The notes beneath the pieces are model-generated. The model saw only the letters and a list, made by a program, of their open reading frames with translations. It was not told where the DNA came from and searched no databases. Below, one piece after another: positions 49,701 to 61,582 of a DNA stretch of 64,000 nucleotides. How positions within the stretch are numbered: position 1 is the stretch's first letter; each line of letters opens with the position of its first letter. A program made the translations under genes and the position numbers. Source of the DNA: Gorsachius magnificus (Eukaryota; Chordata; Aves; Pelecaniformes; Ardeidae); the NCBI GenBank assembly GCA_034008185.1, contig CM067081.1, forward strand, positions 992,001 through 1,056,000, in the 5' to 3' direction.

Positions 49701-52700
49701 ATTTGGACGTTGTTGAGTCTTGAGCCATGAAGGACCCATGGGGCTGTGGCCGAAATGGTTGCAATTTTAGCCCAAGGTTGTCCAGCGTCATTTTCTGTAG
49801 GTATGGCACTCACAGGTTTAATAACATCTATTTGGAGGAGATGTAAGCAGTTGTAAAACACATCAGGAGTCAAGTAATCCACAGGATTAAGCTGTTTGAC
49901 AAAGATGTCTTGCAAAGCCAGAACTGACCCACTAAACCACTAAGAAATCCAATTATGACTAACCCCCTCTCTAGCACAAAGCCGCTCTTTCCAACAGCCC
50001 CAGCCAGGACTGACAACAAGCCATTTAAAATCTAGCGAAACGCATGGGAAGTTGTGAAGCAAGAGGTTTATATTCAAGGAAGAGGAATAAGAAAACTTCT
50101 AATAACATTTTGTACTTCCCTTCTGGTGGTTTCAAAGTGTTGTGCAAGAGTAGACAAAGCAACGGCGATTTTTTTCTAGAAGCATGCAGACATGGGCTTG
50201 GAGAACTGAAGTGGTTCATGGTATATCCTGCAGGGGGATGTATGGGGCTCTCTATTTCTAACTCTTGGAGTTATGAAGGGAATACCATGGCATCTGTATG
50301 ATTTGTTTGTATGACTAAGAGCTCACAAATAAGTGGAAAGCCACTGTGACAGGCCTAAACCTACTGATTCCCTGACGAGGTTTGTGTCACCAAGTCCCGT
50401 TCTTTCCACGTCACCAGAACCAGTGCAGACACTTGTTTGACACCCTCCTCCAGCCCCTGCCACGCAAGGGCAGCCACTCAGGACTTCACCGAATGGGACT
50501 GGCGCTCCCCTCCTCATTTGACACCCAGGAAGGGGAAGCTAGAGATGCTTGACGCAAGGACTTTGTTGAGAAACTACTCAAGCTCCGAAACACGTTCCCT
50601 TACCAGAGTCCTCTGCTGACACCTGCCAGACCTGGAGGGAGCTGTCTGGTGGTCCACTCGTCACCAGCAAGCTGAGGAAACAAAAATAACCCCACAAAAC
50701 TCTTCAGGAGCAGAGAACAGCTTTTTTCCTCCCCGGCCTGGGACAAACTGGTTATGACAAGCACGGCTGTGCTCTGCCACTCCTGTGCTCAGGAGCTCCT
50801 GCCTCTGCTTGGAGCAGAGAAGGGGCCATAAGGACCCTAACGCCAGAACTCCTCAGGCCAGGGTGCTCTACACAGCCCAGGCAAACACAGTCCTGTTTTT
50901 GTTAGCACATTTTCCAAAAGCGCTAGACTAAGAATGGTGCAAAGAGCCCCAAAGTAGTGACAGGGGCTTGCGTACGAGGAGAGAGCTGAACGAGTGAAAT
51001 GAATCAGCCAGAGGGAAGTGTGTTTGCCTGGCCTACAATCCACAGGAGGGAAAAACCCCCTCTTCTGAACCTGCATACGCAGGGACTTACAGAGCCACTG
51101 GTAGCCTGCTCCGCACCTCTGCACAGCGCCAAATGCAGAAGGAAGGGATGGCAAAGGCAGAGCAAGGGAGCTACGCGGGGCCCGGTCGCTCAGCAGTGGG
51201 GTAGGGAGGGGATCGCTGGTGAGCCAGCGTCAACGCCAGCAGCCCCTGCCGCTCACTTCTGGAAGCAGCTGAGGATTCAAGTTATCCAGCAGCGGCTTCG
51301 GTTTCCCTGCCAGCTGCCCCACAAGACACCCCACTGCAGCTTTCAGTATGGCAGCAGCAGGGTGCAGCCCGTTTTGCTGAGCACCCTGGTAGATGGCTCC
51401 TCTCCAAACACCACGATAGGGTTCTGGGAGGACCACTACGTGTCACCAGCCAGCAAATCCCCACTCAGACTCACACTGGTCTCAGAGCTGGCAGGACAGA
51501 GCAGCTGGGGTGGGAAACAGGCAAGGAAAAGGAGCCCGCTCTCAGCAGACAAGCCCCTTCTCCACCTCCAGCACGCCCTGGAAGGACCCTGTGGCCATAC
51601 CTGGTGCCCGGCACATATTTCAGGCTGTACACCGGCCGGTTTGAAAATCCACCACATTCCACCTTGAAATCTCTCTCCGGACACAGGCCCTAGAAATCAG
51701 AGGCAAAGTCATTTCTTCACACATAATGGTGCAGAACGTCGTGTGGTCAGTGACCATGAAAAAAGACCGAGACACAAGGCACACTCTCACTCTGTAAAGC
51801 TCTTGCCCGTTCAGTGATGCCTATTCCAACAGGAGCTACAGGACTGAAGGATCCCCAAATAGAAGAGAAAAAGTATGGAGAAAGCTCCTGCCAAGAGCTC
51901 TGCCTGGGTTCGTTGCCATCTGTGTGCGTCTGGCTCGGGAGCTTTCTGCTTACCCAGTGACTGGAAGCCAGCTTCTACTTTTGTGTAGCAGTCACCCACC
52001 CAAGGGCCAACAGTGCTGTTCAGCAGCGCGGTGCCCCAGGCTTGGCCATCGCAGCCAGTCCCTTCGTCGTTTGCTTTGGTGCCCTTGTCTGTCCTATTTC
52101 CCCACAAAACGCTTTCACTCACACATCTGGATATGAAGTTTCCTTGGCACAAGCTGCCCGGAGAGCAGCAGGATTACGTGACTGGACTGCCAACCTCCAC
52201 TACCTCAAACCAGGCAGCAGCCGGGTGGATGACTGCTTTACCTTTTGACCAAAGCTGCTCGAAACCTGCCCAAATCCTTGTCAGAGCAACTGAGACCAGG
52301 TAACAGCTTGCAAAGCCCAGCCCAGTCTCTGAAGACACCAGGCCAAGGAGGACCGAGCAACCTGGTACCACCCTGGCTGCAACACGCACCTGGGTCTCCT
52401 TCGCCTGCAGTGTCGGTGGTGGGAGCAGCTGCAGGATCTCGTGCCCACCAGGCTGCCCGTACCCGGCTACACAGACACCTTGGAGGTGGGGACAAAGAAC
52501 CAGGGACATGGTGAGGGATGCCCCCGGCTTGCCCCAAGCTCTAGTACAGTTCATCCTCCCCCGGACCCAGAGACCCCCCCAACCCGCCCGGCCCCCCCCG
52601 CCCCGGGGCCCCGGCCCTGCCCCCGCGGAACCCCCCCCGGGGCCCCGGCCCGTGCCCCCGCGGCACCCCCCCCGGGGCCCCGGGGGCCCCGGCCCCGGGC

Positions 52701-53020
52701 CATCCCCCCCCGCAGCCCCGGCCCTTGCCCCCCAGCCCCTCCGAAGGCCCAGCCCAGCCCGGCCCCTCTCCTCCCCTCAGCACCCCCCGGCACTCACGGT
52801 TCCCCCGGCCCCATTCGATCAGGCGGGTGGGCGCCTGGAGCTCGAAGGTGTGCAGGTCCTGGTACCTGCGGGGAGAGGGAGGAAGAGAGGTCGGGGAGGT
52901 TGGCGGGGCCGGGGGGCCGGGGCCCGGGCCGGGGCCGGGGCTCCCTCACAGGCGCAGGGACCGCAACAGCCACTCGTCCGCCGCCGCCGCCTCCTCCTCC
53001 TCAGCGCCCGCCGCCTCCAT
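46779..53020 (-). CDS. WDR73: WD repeat-containing protein 73, complete, eight exons
   Basis: WDR73 is a beta-propeller protein linked to microtubule organisation and the Integrator complex. Human mutations cause Galloway-Mowat syndrome. Exons in order: 53,020-52,950 (ATG); 52,865-52,798; 52,478-52,390; 51,689-51,601; 50,671-50,604; 49,827-49,663; 47,905-47,531; 47,017-46,779 (TAG). Every junction has AG/GT borders and the phases add to 1,164 nt, 387 residues (human 378). Diagnostic matches include [38 protein letters not shown] then [30 protein letters not shown] and the final VHTWHP then [16 protein letters not shown]. The last exon carries the strongest WD repeat ([12 protein letters not shown] and HVWDW). 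The start follows from a CpG-island context and an acidic [10 protein letters not shown] leader. A CR1 sits in the intron between 47,905 and 49,663. No broken residue or frameshift was seen. Confidence 0.96.
48312..49062 (-). mobile_element. CR1 LINE fragment inside a WDR73 intron
   Basis: Starts CATCACAGGATGGTTTGGG, runs through the GCCCTTTCAGCTCCCCCAGC block and ends near GGGGTTGTGGTGATCC. Same strand as WDR73 transcription. Confidence 0.92.
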
Positions 53021-53110
53021 GGCAACGCCCGCCCGCCCGGCGCCTCCGTGACGTCACGCGGCGGCGCGGGGCAGTGACGCCACCGAGAGAGGCGGGGCGC
53101 GGGGGGACGG
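52540..53110 (-). promoter_or_regulatory. CpG island and promoter of WDR73
   Basis: Very CpG-dense DNA covers exons 1-2 and about 90 bp upstream of the ATG at 53,020, including GGCGGGCGTTGCCATGG around the start and TGACGTCA (CRE palindrome) at about 53,048-53,055. No TATA box. Typical housekeeping promoter architecture. Confidence 0.7.
53048..53055. promoter_or_regulatory. CRE palindrome TGACGTCA upstream of WDR73
   Basis: A perfect CREB/ATF consensus about 30 bp upstream of the WDR73 start codon, inside the CpG island. Its position suits a core promoter element. Binding is inferred. Confidence 0.55.
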
Positions 53111-53159
53111 CCAAAACCGGTGGCGGGCGGGGGAAACCGGTTGGGGCCGGCGGCTGTGA

Positions 53160-53290
53160 GGGGGGGCGGGCCGGGCCGGGCTGGGCTGGGCTGGGCCGGG
53201 CTGGGCTGGGCTGGGCGGGCTGGGCTGGGCTGGGCTGGGCTGGGCTGGGCTCGGCTCGGCTCGGCTCGGCTCGGCTCGGCTCTGCTCCGC
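53160..53290. repeat. Pentanucleotide array (GGGCT)n then (CGGCT)n
   Basis: About thirteen GGGCT/GGGCC units change into about seven CGGCT units, then TCTGCTCCGC. It sits about 150-270 bp upstream of the WDR73 start codon. Length polymorphism is likely. Confidence 0.92.
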
Positions 53291-53580
53291 TCCGCTCCCA
53301 GGGAAGGGGCGATGGGACGAGGGGCACCGGCCTCCAGTTGTGCCAGGGCAGGGTGAGGTTGGCCCTGGGGAACAATTCCTTCCCCAAGGGCTGTCAGGGG
53401 CTGGAAGGGGCTGCCCAGGGAAGGGGTCGAGTCCCCAGCCCTGGGGGGATTGAACAGCCGGGCAGAGGCGGTGCTGAGGGCCAGGGTTTGGGGGTGGGAT
53501 GGCAGGGGTAGGGGACCGGTTGGGCTGGGGGAGCTGAAAGGGCTTTGCCAACCCAAACTATTCCAGGATTCTGTGATTTA
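53291..53580 (+). mobile_element. CR1 LINE fragment (3' end)
   Basis: From GCTCCCAGGGAAGGGGCG to the tail CCAGGATTCTGTGATTTAG. Its 3' tail meets the tail of the next CR1 head-on. Confidence 0.9.
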
Positions 53581-53587
53581 GAATATA

Positions 53588-54396
53588 ATCATAGAATCAC
53601 AGAAGGGTTTGGGTGGGAAGGGACCCCCAGAGGTCCCCCAGCCCAACCCCCCTGCAGGAGCAGGGACACCTTGAACCACATCAGGTTGCTCACAGCCCCG
53701 GCCAACCTGGCCTGGAATGGTCCCAGGGATGGGGCCTCCACCCCCTCTCTGGGCAACCCCTGCCAGGGTTTCACCACCCTCATGGTCAAGAATTTCCTCC
53801 TTAGATCCAGTCTAAACCTGCCCTGCTTCAGTTTAAAGCCATCCCCCCTTGTCCTGTCCCAGCTGGCCCTCTAAAAAGCTTGTCCCCCCCTTTCCTCTGG
53901 GCCCCCTTGAAGCCCTGAGCGGCCGCACTCAGCTCTGCCCGCAGCCTCCTCTGCTCCAGGCTGAGCACCCCCAACTCTCCCAGCCTGGCCTCAGAGCAGA
54001 GGGGCTCCACCCTCGAGCATTTTAGTAGCCCTCCTCTGGCCCCGCTCCAACAGTCCATGTCCTCCTGGTGCTGAGGGCTCCCGAGCTGGACGCGGGCTCC
54101 AGGGGAGGTCTCCCCAGAGCAGAGGGGCAGAATCCCCTCCCTCGCCCCGCTGGCCACGCTTCTCCTGATGCAGCCCAGGGCAGGGTTGGCTTCTGGGCTG
54201 CCAGCGCCCATGGCCGGCTCATGGCCAGCTTTTCATCCCCCAGCACCCCCAAGTCCCTCTGGGCAGGGCTGCTCCCCATCCCTTCACCCCCAGCCTGTGT
54301 GGATACCGGGGGTTACCCCACCCAGGGGCAGGACCTTGCACTTGGCCTTGTTGGACCTCATGAGGTTCACACAGGCCCACCTCTCCAGCCCGTCCA
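53588..54396 (-). mobile_element. CR1 LINE fragment
   Basis: Starts ATCATAGAATCACAGAAGGG, closely resembles the copy at 41,716-42,349, and extends further 5' to the CTCATGAGGTTCACACAGG region. Confidence 0.92.
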
Positions 54397-54805
54397 AATA
54401 TAGAATATTTGGAATTATGCATATTCCAAATCAACCATTTCATAGTGATGATTTCAAAATTATTTTACAAGCAATTTCACTCTTATTTGAAGCAATTTTT
54501 TAACTGTTGATGTAGGTTTTATAGCACTGAGGAACACATGGGTCCCTGGTAGAGGAGCCGCAGCCAGGCACAGATCATTCCTCTCTTCAGCGGGTTAGAT
54601 GGACAGGCAACAGAGCAGAACGGACATCATAATTACCCCGTCATTAAAACTCACCGTGTTCAGGAGGTTGCTTATGGAAATGAACAGATGTAGCATCAGG
54701 GTTTCGTTGTAGTGGTTAACTTTGAACTGAAAGGGGAGAAGAGCTACGTTACGACGCTGAAAGGCACGGTCTGCCTTTGCTATAACACAGCGGCCCTAGC
54801 ACGGG
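54397..54805. other. AT-rich intergenic DNA, no feature recognised
   Basis: AT-rich unique sequence (for example AAATATAGAATATTTGGAA near 54,396). It marks a clear compositional change from the GC-rich left part of the window. Confidence 0.5.
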
Positions 54806-54811
54806 GGGGAT

Positions 54812-55184
54812 CTGCAGCACCGGAGCTGGGGAGGGGTCTGGAGCCCCAGGCTGCTGGGGAGCGGCGGGGGGCTGGGGGGGTTCAGCCTGGAGCAGAGGAG
54901 GCTGAGGGGAGCCCTCATGGGGGGGGCCGGGGGGGGGGGGGCACGGCCTCAAGTTGGCCGGGCAGGGTGAGGTTGGCCCGGGGAAAATTCCTTCCCCCAA
55001 GGGCTGTCAGGGGCTGGAAGGGGCTGCCCAGGGAAGGGGTCGAGTCCCCAGCCCTGGGGGGATTGAACGCCGGGCAGAGGCGGTGCTGAGGGCCAGGGTT
55101 TGGGGGTGGGATGGCAGGGGTAGGGGACGGTTGGGCTGGGGGAGCTGAAAGGGCTTTGCCAACCAAAGTGATTCCATGATTCTA
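54812..55184 (+). mobile_element. CR1 LINE fragment (3' end), internally shortened
   Basis: From GCAGCACCGGAGCTGGGG to the tail GTGATTCCATGATTCTA. Lacks part of the CTGCCTACAAGTGCC region seen in other copies. Confidence 0.9.
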
Positions 55185-55875
55185 AGTCAGCCTAACCTCT
55201 GTCCTTTGTGCCAGCGCTGCTGCATGCCGTGGCCATTGCATGCTGACTCCCAGGTAACCCCTGCGCAGGCTTGGCTTTCTCATTTATAACAATGAAATGT
55301 GTGTCGTCCTTAGGTGCTTTTACAATTTCCCGACAAGTGCTGTGTGTCATTGCATCGACTCCAGTCCCTTCCACCAAGAGGTTGCTGCTCAACCACAGAT
55401 TGCAGGGCTGGGCCTCGCCGCGAGCCCGGATTTGCGGAAGGTGGCTGCTCCATCAGCGATATGTTCCTCCCTGTTTTTCTCCGGTGGAGGCTCGGACCAT
55501 GTGCTGAAGGATGGGAGCACCTAACTTGCTTCCAGCTGTGGGCTCACTGCCCGCTCACGGTGACACTTCAGGCTCTGTGGTGATAACGGAGGAGTTTATT
55601 ACAGATTATTGGGCTTTTGCTGTCTTCTGGCTGGTTCTAGCTGGCATGCACCGTGTTTTGAGGCATGCTGTGTCTATTTTCCGTAACACTGCAAGGTGGC
55701 AGCCTACAGCTTCTGAGGTGGCTCTGGAGTAATCAGAAAAATGACTTGTTTTTACAGAAGTACATCTTGGCGTGAATCTTGTAGTCTGCACGGTGTCTCC
55801 GGTGTTAGCTGACGTTCTGTGCTGTGTTTTTCCCTGGCTTTTCAGTGCATGGTCAGTGTCAGTCCTGCAGAAGTT
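55185..55875. other. Intergenic DNA, no feature recognised
   Basis: Unique, balanced composition. Open frames here are short and match nothing I know. Confidence 0.45.
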
Positions 55876-56015
55876 GTCAGAGAGGGATGGGGTGAGGTTG
55901 GATGGGGCTGTGAGCAACCTGATCTAGTTAGCGGTGTCCCTGCTCACTGCAGGGGGGTTGGACTGGGTGACCTCTAGGGGTCCCTTCCCACCCAAAACAT
56001 TCCATGATTCTATAC
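55876..56015 (+). mobile_element. CR1 LINE 3' tail fragment
   Basis: About 140 bp from GAGGTTGGATGGGGCTGTG through GGGTGACCTCTAGGGGTCCC to CATTCCATGATTCTAT. Confidence 0.88.
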
Positions 56016-56360
56016 TGAGGGTGGTTTTGTAGGGTGGTTTCCTGGGCACCTGTGGCGCTTGGAGAGGTGTTAGGACATTCTGGGTGACGTGACAAGTTCA
56101 GACTTGGGCTGTGCTGTCTGAACTCTGTGCTCAGGGCTAATTCAGGGCTGTCAGTACAGGAGTGAGGACAAAGAAGCAAGGGCAAAAGCAGGTACAGAAG
56201 CAGAAGTGCTGGGAAATCAAGAATGGAAAGCCAGGCCCCCTCCTTCAGCCAAGGGGCTGCGCGCTGCTCTGGAAGCAGTAACTGGGGCTGGTCAATGCAA
56301 GAAGCACTTCTCACGGGTGGTTGCTGGGGGTTGCTTTCCTGGCGTCCTCCACTTTGTCGC

Positions 56361-56725
56361 TTCAAGAGCCTGGAAAAAAGGAGGCTGAGGGGAGCCCTCA
56401 TCGCTGCCTACAAGTGCCTGAGAGGAGGGGGGAGCCGGGGGGGTCGGGCTCTGCTCCCAGGGAAGGGGCGATGGGACGAGGGGCACCGGCCTCAAGTTGT
56501 GCCGGGCAGGGTGAGGTTGGCCCTGGGGAACAATTCCTTCCCCAAAGGGCTGTCAGGCCCGGAAGGGGCTGCCCAGGGAAGGGGTCGGTCCCCCCCTGGG
56601 GGGTTTAACCGGGCGAGGCGGTGCTGAGGGCCAGGGTTTGGGGGTGGGATGGCAGGGGTAGGGGGGCGGTTGGGCTGGGGGAGCTGAAAGGGCTTTGCCA
56701 ACCCAAACCATTCTGTGATTCTAAG
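56361..56725 (+). mobile_element. CR1 LINE fragment (3' end)
   Basis: From GAGCCTGGAAAAAAGGAGGC through GGGCTCTGCTCCCAGGGAAG to the tail CCATTCTGTGATTCTAAG. Confidence 0.9.
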
Positions 56726-59700
56726 ATATGTTGGTGTTAGAGCAGTTCAGAGAAAAGACGGCAAGAATACTCATGAAGAGGTATTTCATTCACATTATTT
56801 TTGTAAAATAGCTCAACAGTCTGAAATTCACTGAAAGCCTCATCTCGGCAATTCTTCCCACATACAGTGATTCAAAATGAAAGCGTTGAGCAAACATCTG
56901 GTGCGGAATCTGAAACAAACTGACGGCAGAGTTTTTCTAATGCCAACAGTACGCTTGTTGCTGTGCCTTTGGTTGTTAGAAGCCTGTGAGGGATGTTGGG
57001 GTAAGCCGGGAAGCAAAGCCGTGGCTGCAGGTGAGCACACAGCACTGGGGCACTCCGTGAGCTCGGAGCTACGCCAGCCTTTTGTCGCCGTTAACTTTTT
57101 TTTTCATCCGTGTGCATGAATTGCAGGACACGAGCTCAGCCCGAGGCAGACAAGTGGCCAAGTCAGGGCAAGGTGTGAGAGCAGAGAGGAGGAGAAACAC
57201 CAAAGGGTGGGATGGCAGCCAGCCCTGAGGCTGCGAGCTGCAACGCAACCTTGCTCTCACAGTGCCCTGCATCCCTAACAATCCCCAAAGGAAGAGGTTG
57301 TGTCTCCCCTGAACGCCAGAGACTGGTTCAGGGGGTGATAATAACTGTTTGGAAATGACCTCTTGGCGACCGCTGTCTGAGGAGAAGGAGCATGGGGCAG
57401 GACAGTGTGGGGAGGGCAGGATGCTGGAGGTCCCGGGTGAGGAGAGAAGAGACCCCAAAAACGGGTTTCTCTGCACATTCTTGCCTTTTGTTTTATCTTC
57501 TCTTTATCTTTCCAGTGTACTAAGGGAGCAAAGTGGGTAAGTGGGGGAACAGAGAAAAAGCCTTCCAGTGTTACAGATAACACGGGGTGTTTTTGCAGAG
57601 GCCTGAATGAAGATAGGAAACGGCCATTTAAGTTGAAACAAAATAAACGCTTTAAGGCTTTTTCACAATCTCTCAAAATGTTGAAGAGGAAAGAGTAAAA
57701 AATGGGAACATTTGTTACTGAGAATAATAGAAACAGGGTAAGCTGTTCGTTGTTCCTCAGCACGTGACTTTGCCATGTATATTTTAAGAAAATACAAAAC
57801 ACTGCTCTTTTGGTTTGGTTGTTTTGTTTTTTTTTTTCCTCAGCAGGTTCTGTGCATGCAGAGGGCCCTGCAAAGTGAAGGAGGCTCAGAGTACTCTGCC
57901 CGCTGGCTTCGCACTGTACCTGGTTTTGGGGAGCCTTGGAGACATGTATTTTGGGAAAGGGAACTGTGAAGGAGCTAGCGATGGAAATGGTCAGTTTGAG
58001 AACGGATGCGCTCTTTAAATAAGGCAAAATGATATTTGTCTACTGGATGTCCAAGCAATCTTCAGTCTGAATGTTACACAGGCGTTACAAGGATAAAAAG
58101 AATATTTCCAGATGCTATTTCTATAGCTGAGCCCCCCCTCAGAAGCTTGGAAAGAGGCTCAGGACGTTATTTGGGTTTACTTCGCTGTAGCTTTTCTGCA
58201 CAAACTGAGATCTGACCCCTTATGGAGTGGATGTATGCATATGGGCAGCCCCCCACTGACCAGACAGATGCTGTACCCCAGAAGTTACTCAAAAAACCGT
58301 GCACGGCACTCTCCCAAAAACTTGGGTGTCACAAGCTGAGTTGCCCTTTTGTCTGTTGGAGAAGTGAGGTCCTCGTGTTCCAGCTCTGGTGGTCCCTGAA
58401 GCAGTGACTCTCGGGGTAGGAACGCTGGCAGTGCCGCCTGAAGACTTTGAGTCTGCAGCGCAAATCTGCGTGTCACCTCTTCCTCAGAAGTGGAATAGCA
58501 AGGGATGAGGCCATCAGCTCTTACAGCTAGGAAGGAGCACTGCTGAAGTAAACCAAGCAGCTCTTGAGGTCTACCTATTTGTGGGAAAACTCTTCCAGAG
58601 TTCAAGAGAGCCCAAGCCTGAGAAATCCGCACAATGGTTTAGCACAAAGAGCTCCCTGAGGATCTTTATTCTCATGTGCAGGTGATATCTGTGGGCAGAG
58701 CCTCATTTTTATCAGACTTTAAATGCGCACAATGAAGTTTGGCAAACCATAATATACGTGTGGGATGGCAGCCAACCCGGAAGGCCAAGGTGGGACCAGC
58801 TCCTCCGCTGGGACCATGAACCTGGCTGCTGAGCTTTGTAAGACAGCCTGTTCTTGAACCTGTCCTGAAGTGCCAGGTCCTTGTTTTTGTGCAGCTCTCT
58901 TTCTCTGCACCCACGAGAGAAATGACCCCCTTTGTCATCCTTAATTGTCCTGTGGGGGGACCTGTAAGACCTGGCAGAGCCCGTTGGCTGCTGTCAGTTT
59001 TTCCTCAGTGAATCAGTTACTGAGGTATGGGCATGCTGTGGTCTTCAGGGATGAGTGACTATCGCTGCTGAAAGCTCAGAGCTGACGGAAGGCCAGAGGA
59101 AAGACTGCAATCATCAAGGAAATTTTACTAGGTGGATTTTCAGAGACTTTTTGTATGAAGGGTTTGTTTATCCATGAAAATGTACTAAGGGTCTGAGAAT
59201 GGAATTAGTGAAGGCTGAGGTTATCGTGCCTCGTTCGTGGCTGAAAGCACTTACCCGTTAGCCCCCACATGGAAACAATCCGTTTGCTCTTTAGAGAGGT
59301 GGCATTCGTATTTCTCCAAGATGCAAGAGTGAGTCTTTTTTTATTCTACGATAACTTGGCACCACAGAATCCCTGCAAGCATGTGTAGGAGGAGGATGGG
59401 AAGTGAGAAGGTTTCGAGGCAGCCTGGTGTGGTCTCCAAGACAAAATGATCTGAGGAGCTTATACGAAGGCTTCTGGGGCGAGATGTGCGTCACTCCTCT
59501 GAATGTAGATGAAGGTACCTGGTATTTGCTTTTTTTGAAGACACTATTGTTTTACTGGCCCCAATGCCCTAGAGTAAGAGAAAATGGATTTTTTTTTTTT
59601 GGATGCTGATACAGTTTATCAAACCCTTAAAGAATTTTTCCTTGTGCAGGTGTCTTAGGAACTCTTCACCAAATAATGGATGTTCTTAAGTGCGTTATTG

Positions 59701-59965
59701 TCTTGGGCACAGTAGAGGTGATGGCCATACTCCTTCTCTGAGGGGTATGGCAGGATGTGTGCTGAAGTGAGCTGTTCCTCAGGCTGCAGATTTTCAGCAT
59801 TCTTTCATGTTCCCGTGGGCTGCACACCAAGAGTGATCACCCCTTGTACATTTATATTAAACTTCAAACGGGTGTCGATGAATTCTTGGGAAATTTGGTA
59901 GACCTGCCTTTCTTGCAGGGTGGTTGCCCTGAAGAACCTACCTTTTGGACCAAGTTAAAGAGTAG
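56726..59965. other. Intergenic DNA, AT-richer, no gene recognised
   Basis: Contains a T-rich tract at about 57,826-57,838 and minus-strand open frames at 58,285-58,632 and 58,672-58,938 that resemble no known family and have no convincing splice context. I see no mobile element here. Confidence 0.45.
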
Positions 59966-59971
59966 AATCTA

Positions 59972-60434
59972 GAATCATGTAATGGTTTGGGTTGGACAAG
60001 CCCTTTCAGCTCCCCCAGCCCAACCGGTCCCCTACCCCTGCCATCCCACCCCCAAACCCTGGCCCTCAGCACCGCCTCTGCCCGGCTGTTCAATCCCCCC
60101 AGGGCTGGGGACTCGACCCCTTCCCTGGGCAGCCCCTTCCAGGGCCTGACAGCCCTTTGGGGAAGGAATTGTTCCCCAGGGCCAACCTCACCCTGCCCTG
60201 GCACAACTTGAGGCCGGTGCCCCTCGTCCCATCGCCCCTTCCCTGGGAGCAGAGCCCGACCCCCCCGGCTCCCCCCTCCTCTCAGGCACTTGTAGGCAGC
60301 GATGAGGGCTCCCCTCAGCCTCCTCTGCTCCAGGCTGAACCCCCCCAGCTCCCCCAGCCGCTCCCCGGGGGGGCTCCAGACCCCTCCCGCCCCGGTCCCT
60401 GCCCTGCTCCTGCTGGCCACACCACTCCTGATAG
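59972..60434 (-). mobile_element. CR1 LINE fragment
   Basis: Starts GAATCATGTAATGGTTTGGG and ends at GGCCACACCACTCCTGATAG. Same subfamily as the copy in the WDR73 intron. Confidence 0.92.
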
Positions 60435-61277
60435 AAAAATATTTCACATGGGCCAAGACAATGCCAGCCACTGTGACGTGTTAATGAAAATCAGGGAGAA
60501 GGTGGTGGACAGTGGTGTCTTCAGGACCTCCCTGCAAGCAAAATGTAATTTTGGGACTATTGCATTTCCCTTGTAGTCATTGCTTATCTTCAGGAAGAGG
60601 TGGGAAGGCCGCTTCTTCAAGACTGTGTCTTGGAGTTGGCTGTTTTAAGCTGCAAGGATCTCCTGTGTTCTTTTGGGAATGATCAGCTGAAAATTAGGAC
60701 AGGAATGGCTACCAAGAATTGGTGTCAGGTCATTTATAGCAAACACACTGACACAGTATGTTTTCCCATTTTTCTCATTCAGTTTTTGAATGCAGCAGAC
60801 CTTGTGGACTTCTCTATGGCCACAGAGCCCATCCAGTTCCATCCTCTGCAGTGACTCTGAAATCCAGACCCTTACAAGGCAACGGCATGACTCGGTATGT
60901 TCAGGGATTGGTATTTCAAACAGAAATGCCATTTTTTTCTTTTATGTCTGAGAAGTCAAAGAAATGATGTGGCTGCTCTTTGCTCTATCAGGCAGACGGT
61001 AGGGAACTGTGAGGTGGACTTTCCATCAGCCAGTCTAAAATAGGAGGCCTAAAAATTGCAAAATGTTGAGATACAGCCTGCCACATGCCTGCCTACGGAG
61101 TTTCAAGGCCCATAAAGAGATGATCCGGCCTGCTGCCAAAGCAGGCATAAAGTGCCTGGGAAGCAGAGAGGGAAACCCTTGGGGGAGCGCGGGGTCTAGC
61201 TTCCTCCTAGATAACAAGGTATTTGCTGTAAACAGAAATGGAAAGGAAACCCGTTTATTTCAGGGAAGGTAACATTG
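60435..61277. other. Intergenic DNA, no feature recognised
   Basis: AT-richer unique sequence. A pyrimidine tract plus AG near 60,780 gives a weak + strand acceptor, without a recognisable exon behind it. Confidence 0.4.
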
Positions 61278-61419
61278 CTAGTGAAAGCTGAAGGAAACCA
61301 AAACTAGCGTGACCGATTTGGGAAGCGTGGCGTCCTGCAGGTCCCGCAGAGCCAGCAGTGCGTGGGGCTGCTCTCGGAGCCCGGCGTAGGCGATCTTCAC
61401 CCCTCTGGGGTTTTGTGTT
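61278..61419 (-). other. Candidate terminal coding exon, unidentified
   Basis: On the - strand a CTCTTTGCAG acceptor at 61,420 is followed by an open block that ends at a TAG (61,278-61,280). It would encode RGVKIAYAGLREQPHALLAL, then RDLQDATLPKSVTLVLVSFSFH. The block is CpG-richer than its AT-rich surroundings and reads like a protein. I do not recognise the family, no upstream exon is proven, and chance is possible. Confidence 0.25.
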
Positions 61420-61582
61420 CTGCAAAGAGACACTGCTCTGGCTTAATCCTTAGAAGGACTTTCCTCTTCCAGGTTCTCCTGAAAAATAAAATGCTGAGGT
61501 TAGTACAGCATATTCTGCTTAACTGGAGGTTATTTTGTTAGCATGCTGGTGGTACAGAGTCCAGCATTTACAATTTTAAGGC

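Noticed and set aside
49601..49915. Single-exon reading of the 104-codon frame that starts at 49,915
   Set aside because: Only 49,827-49,663 is exonic. The outer parts extend past the splice sites into WDR73 introns.
58285..58938. Two adjacent minus-strand open frames of 115 and 88 codons
   Set aside because: No similarity to a family I know, no clear splice sites and no conserved motif. Lengths are within what chance allows in about 10 kb.
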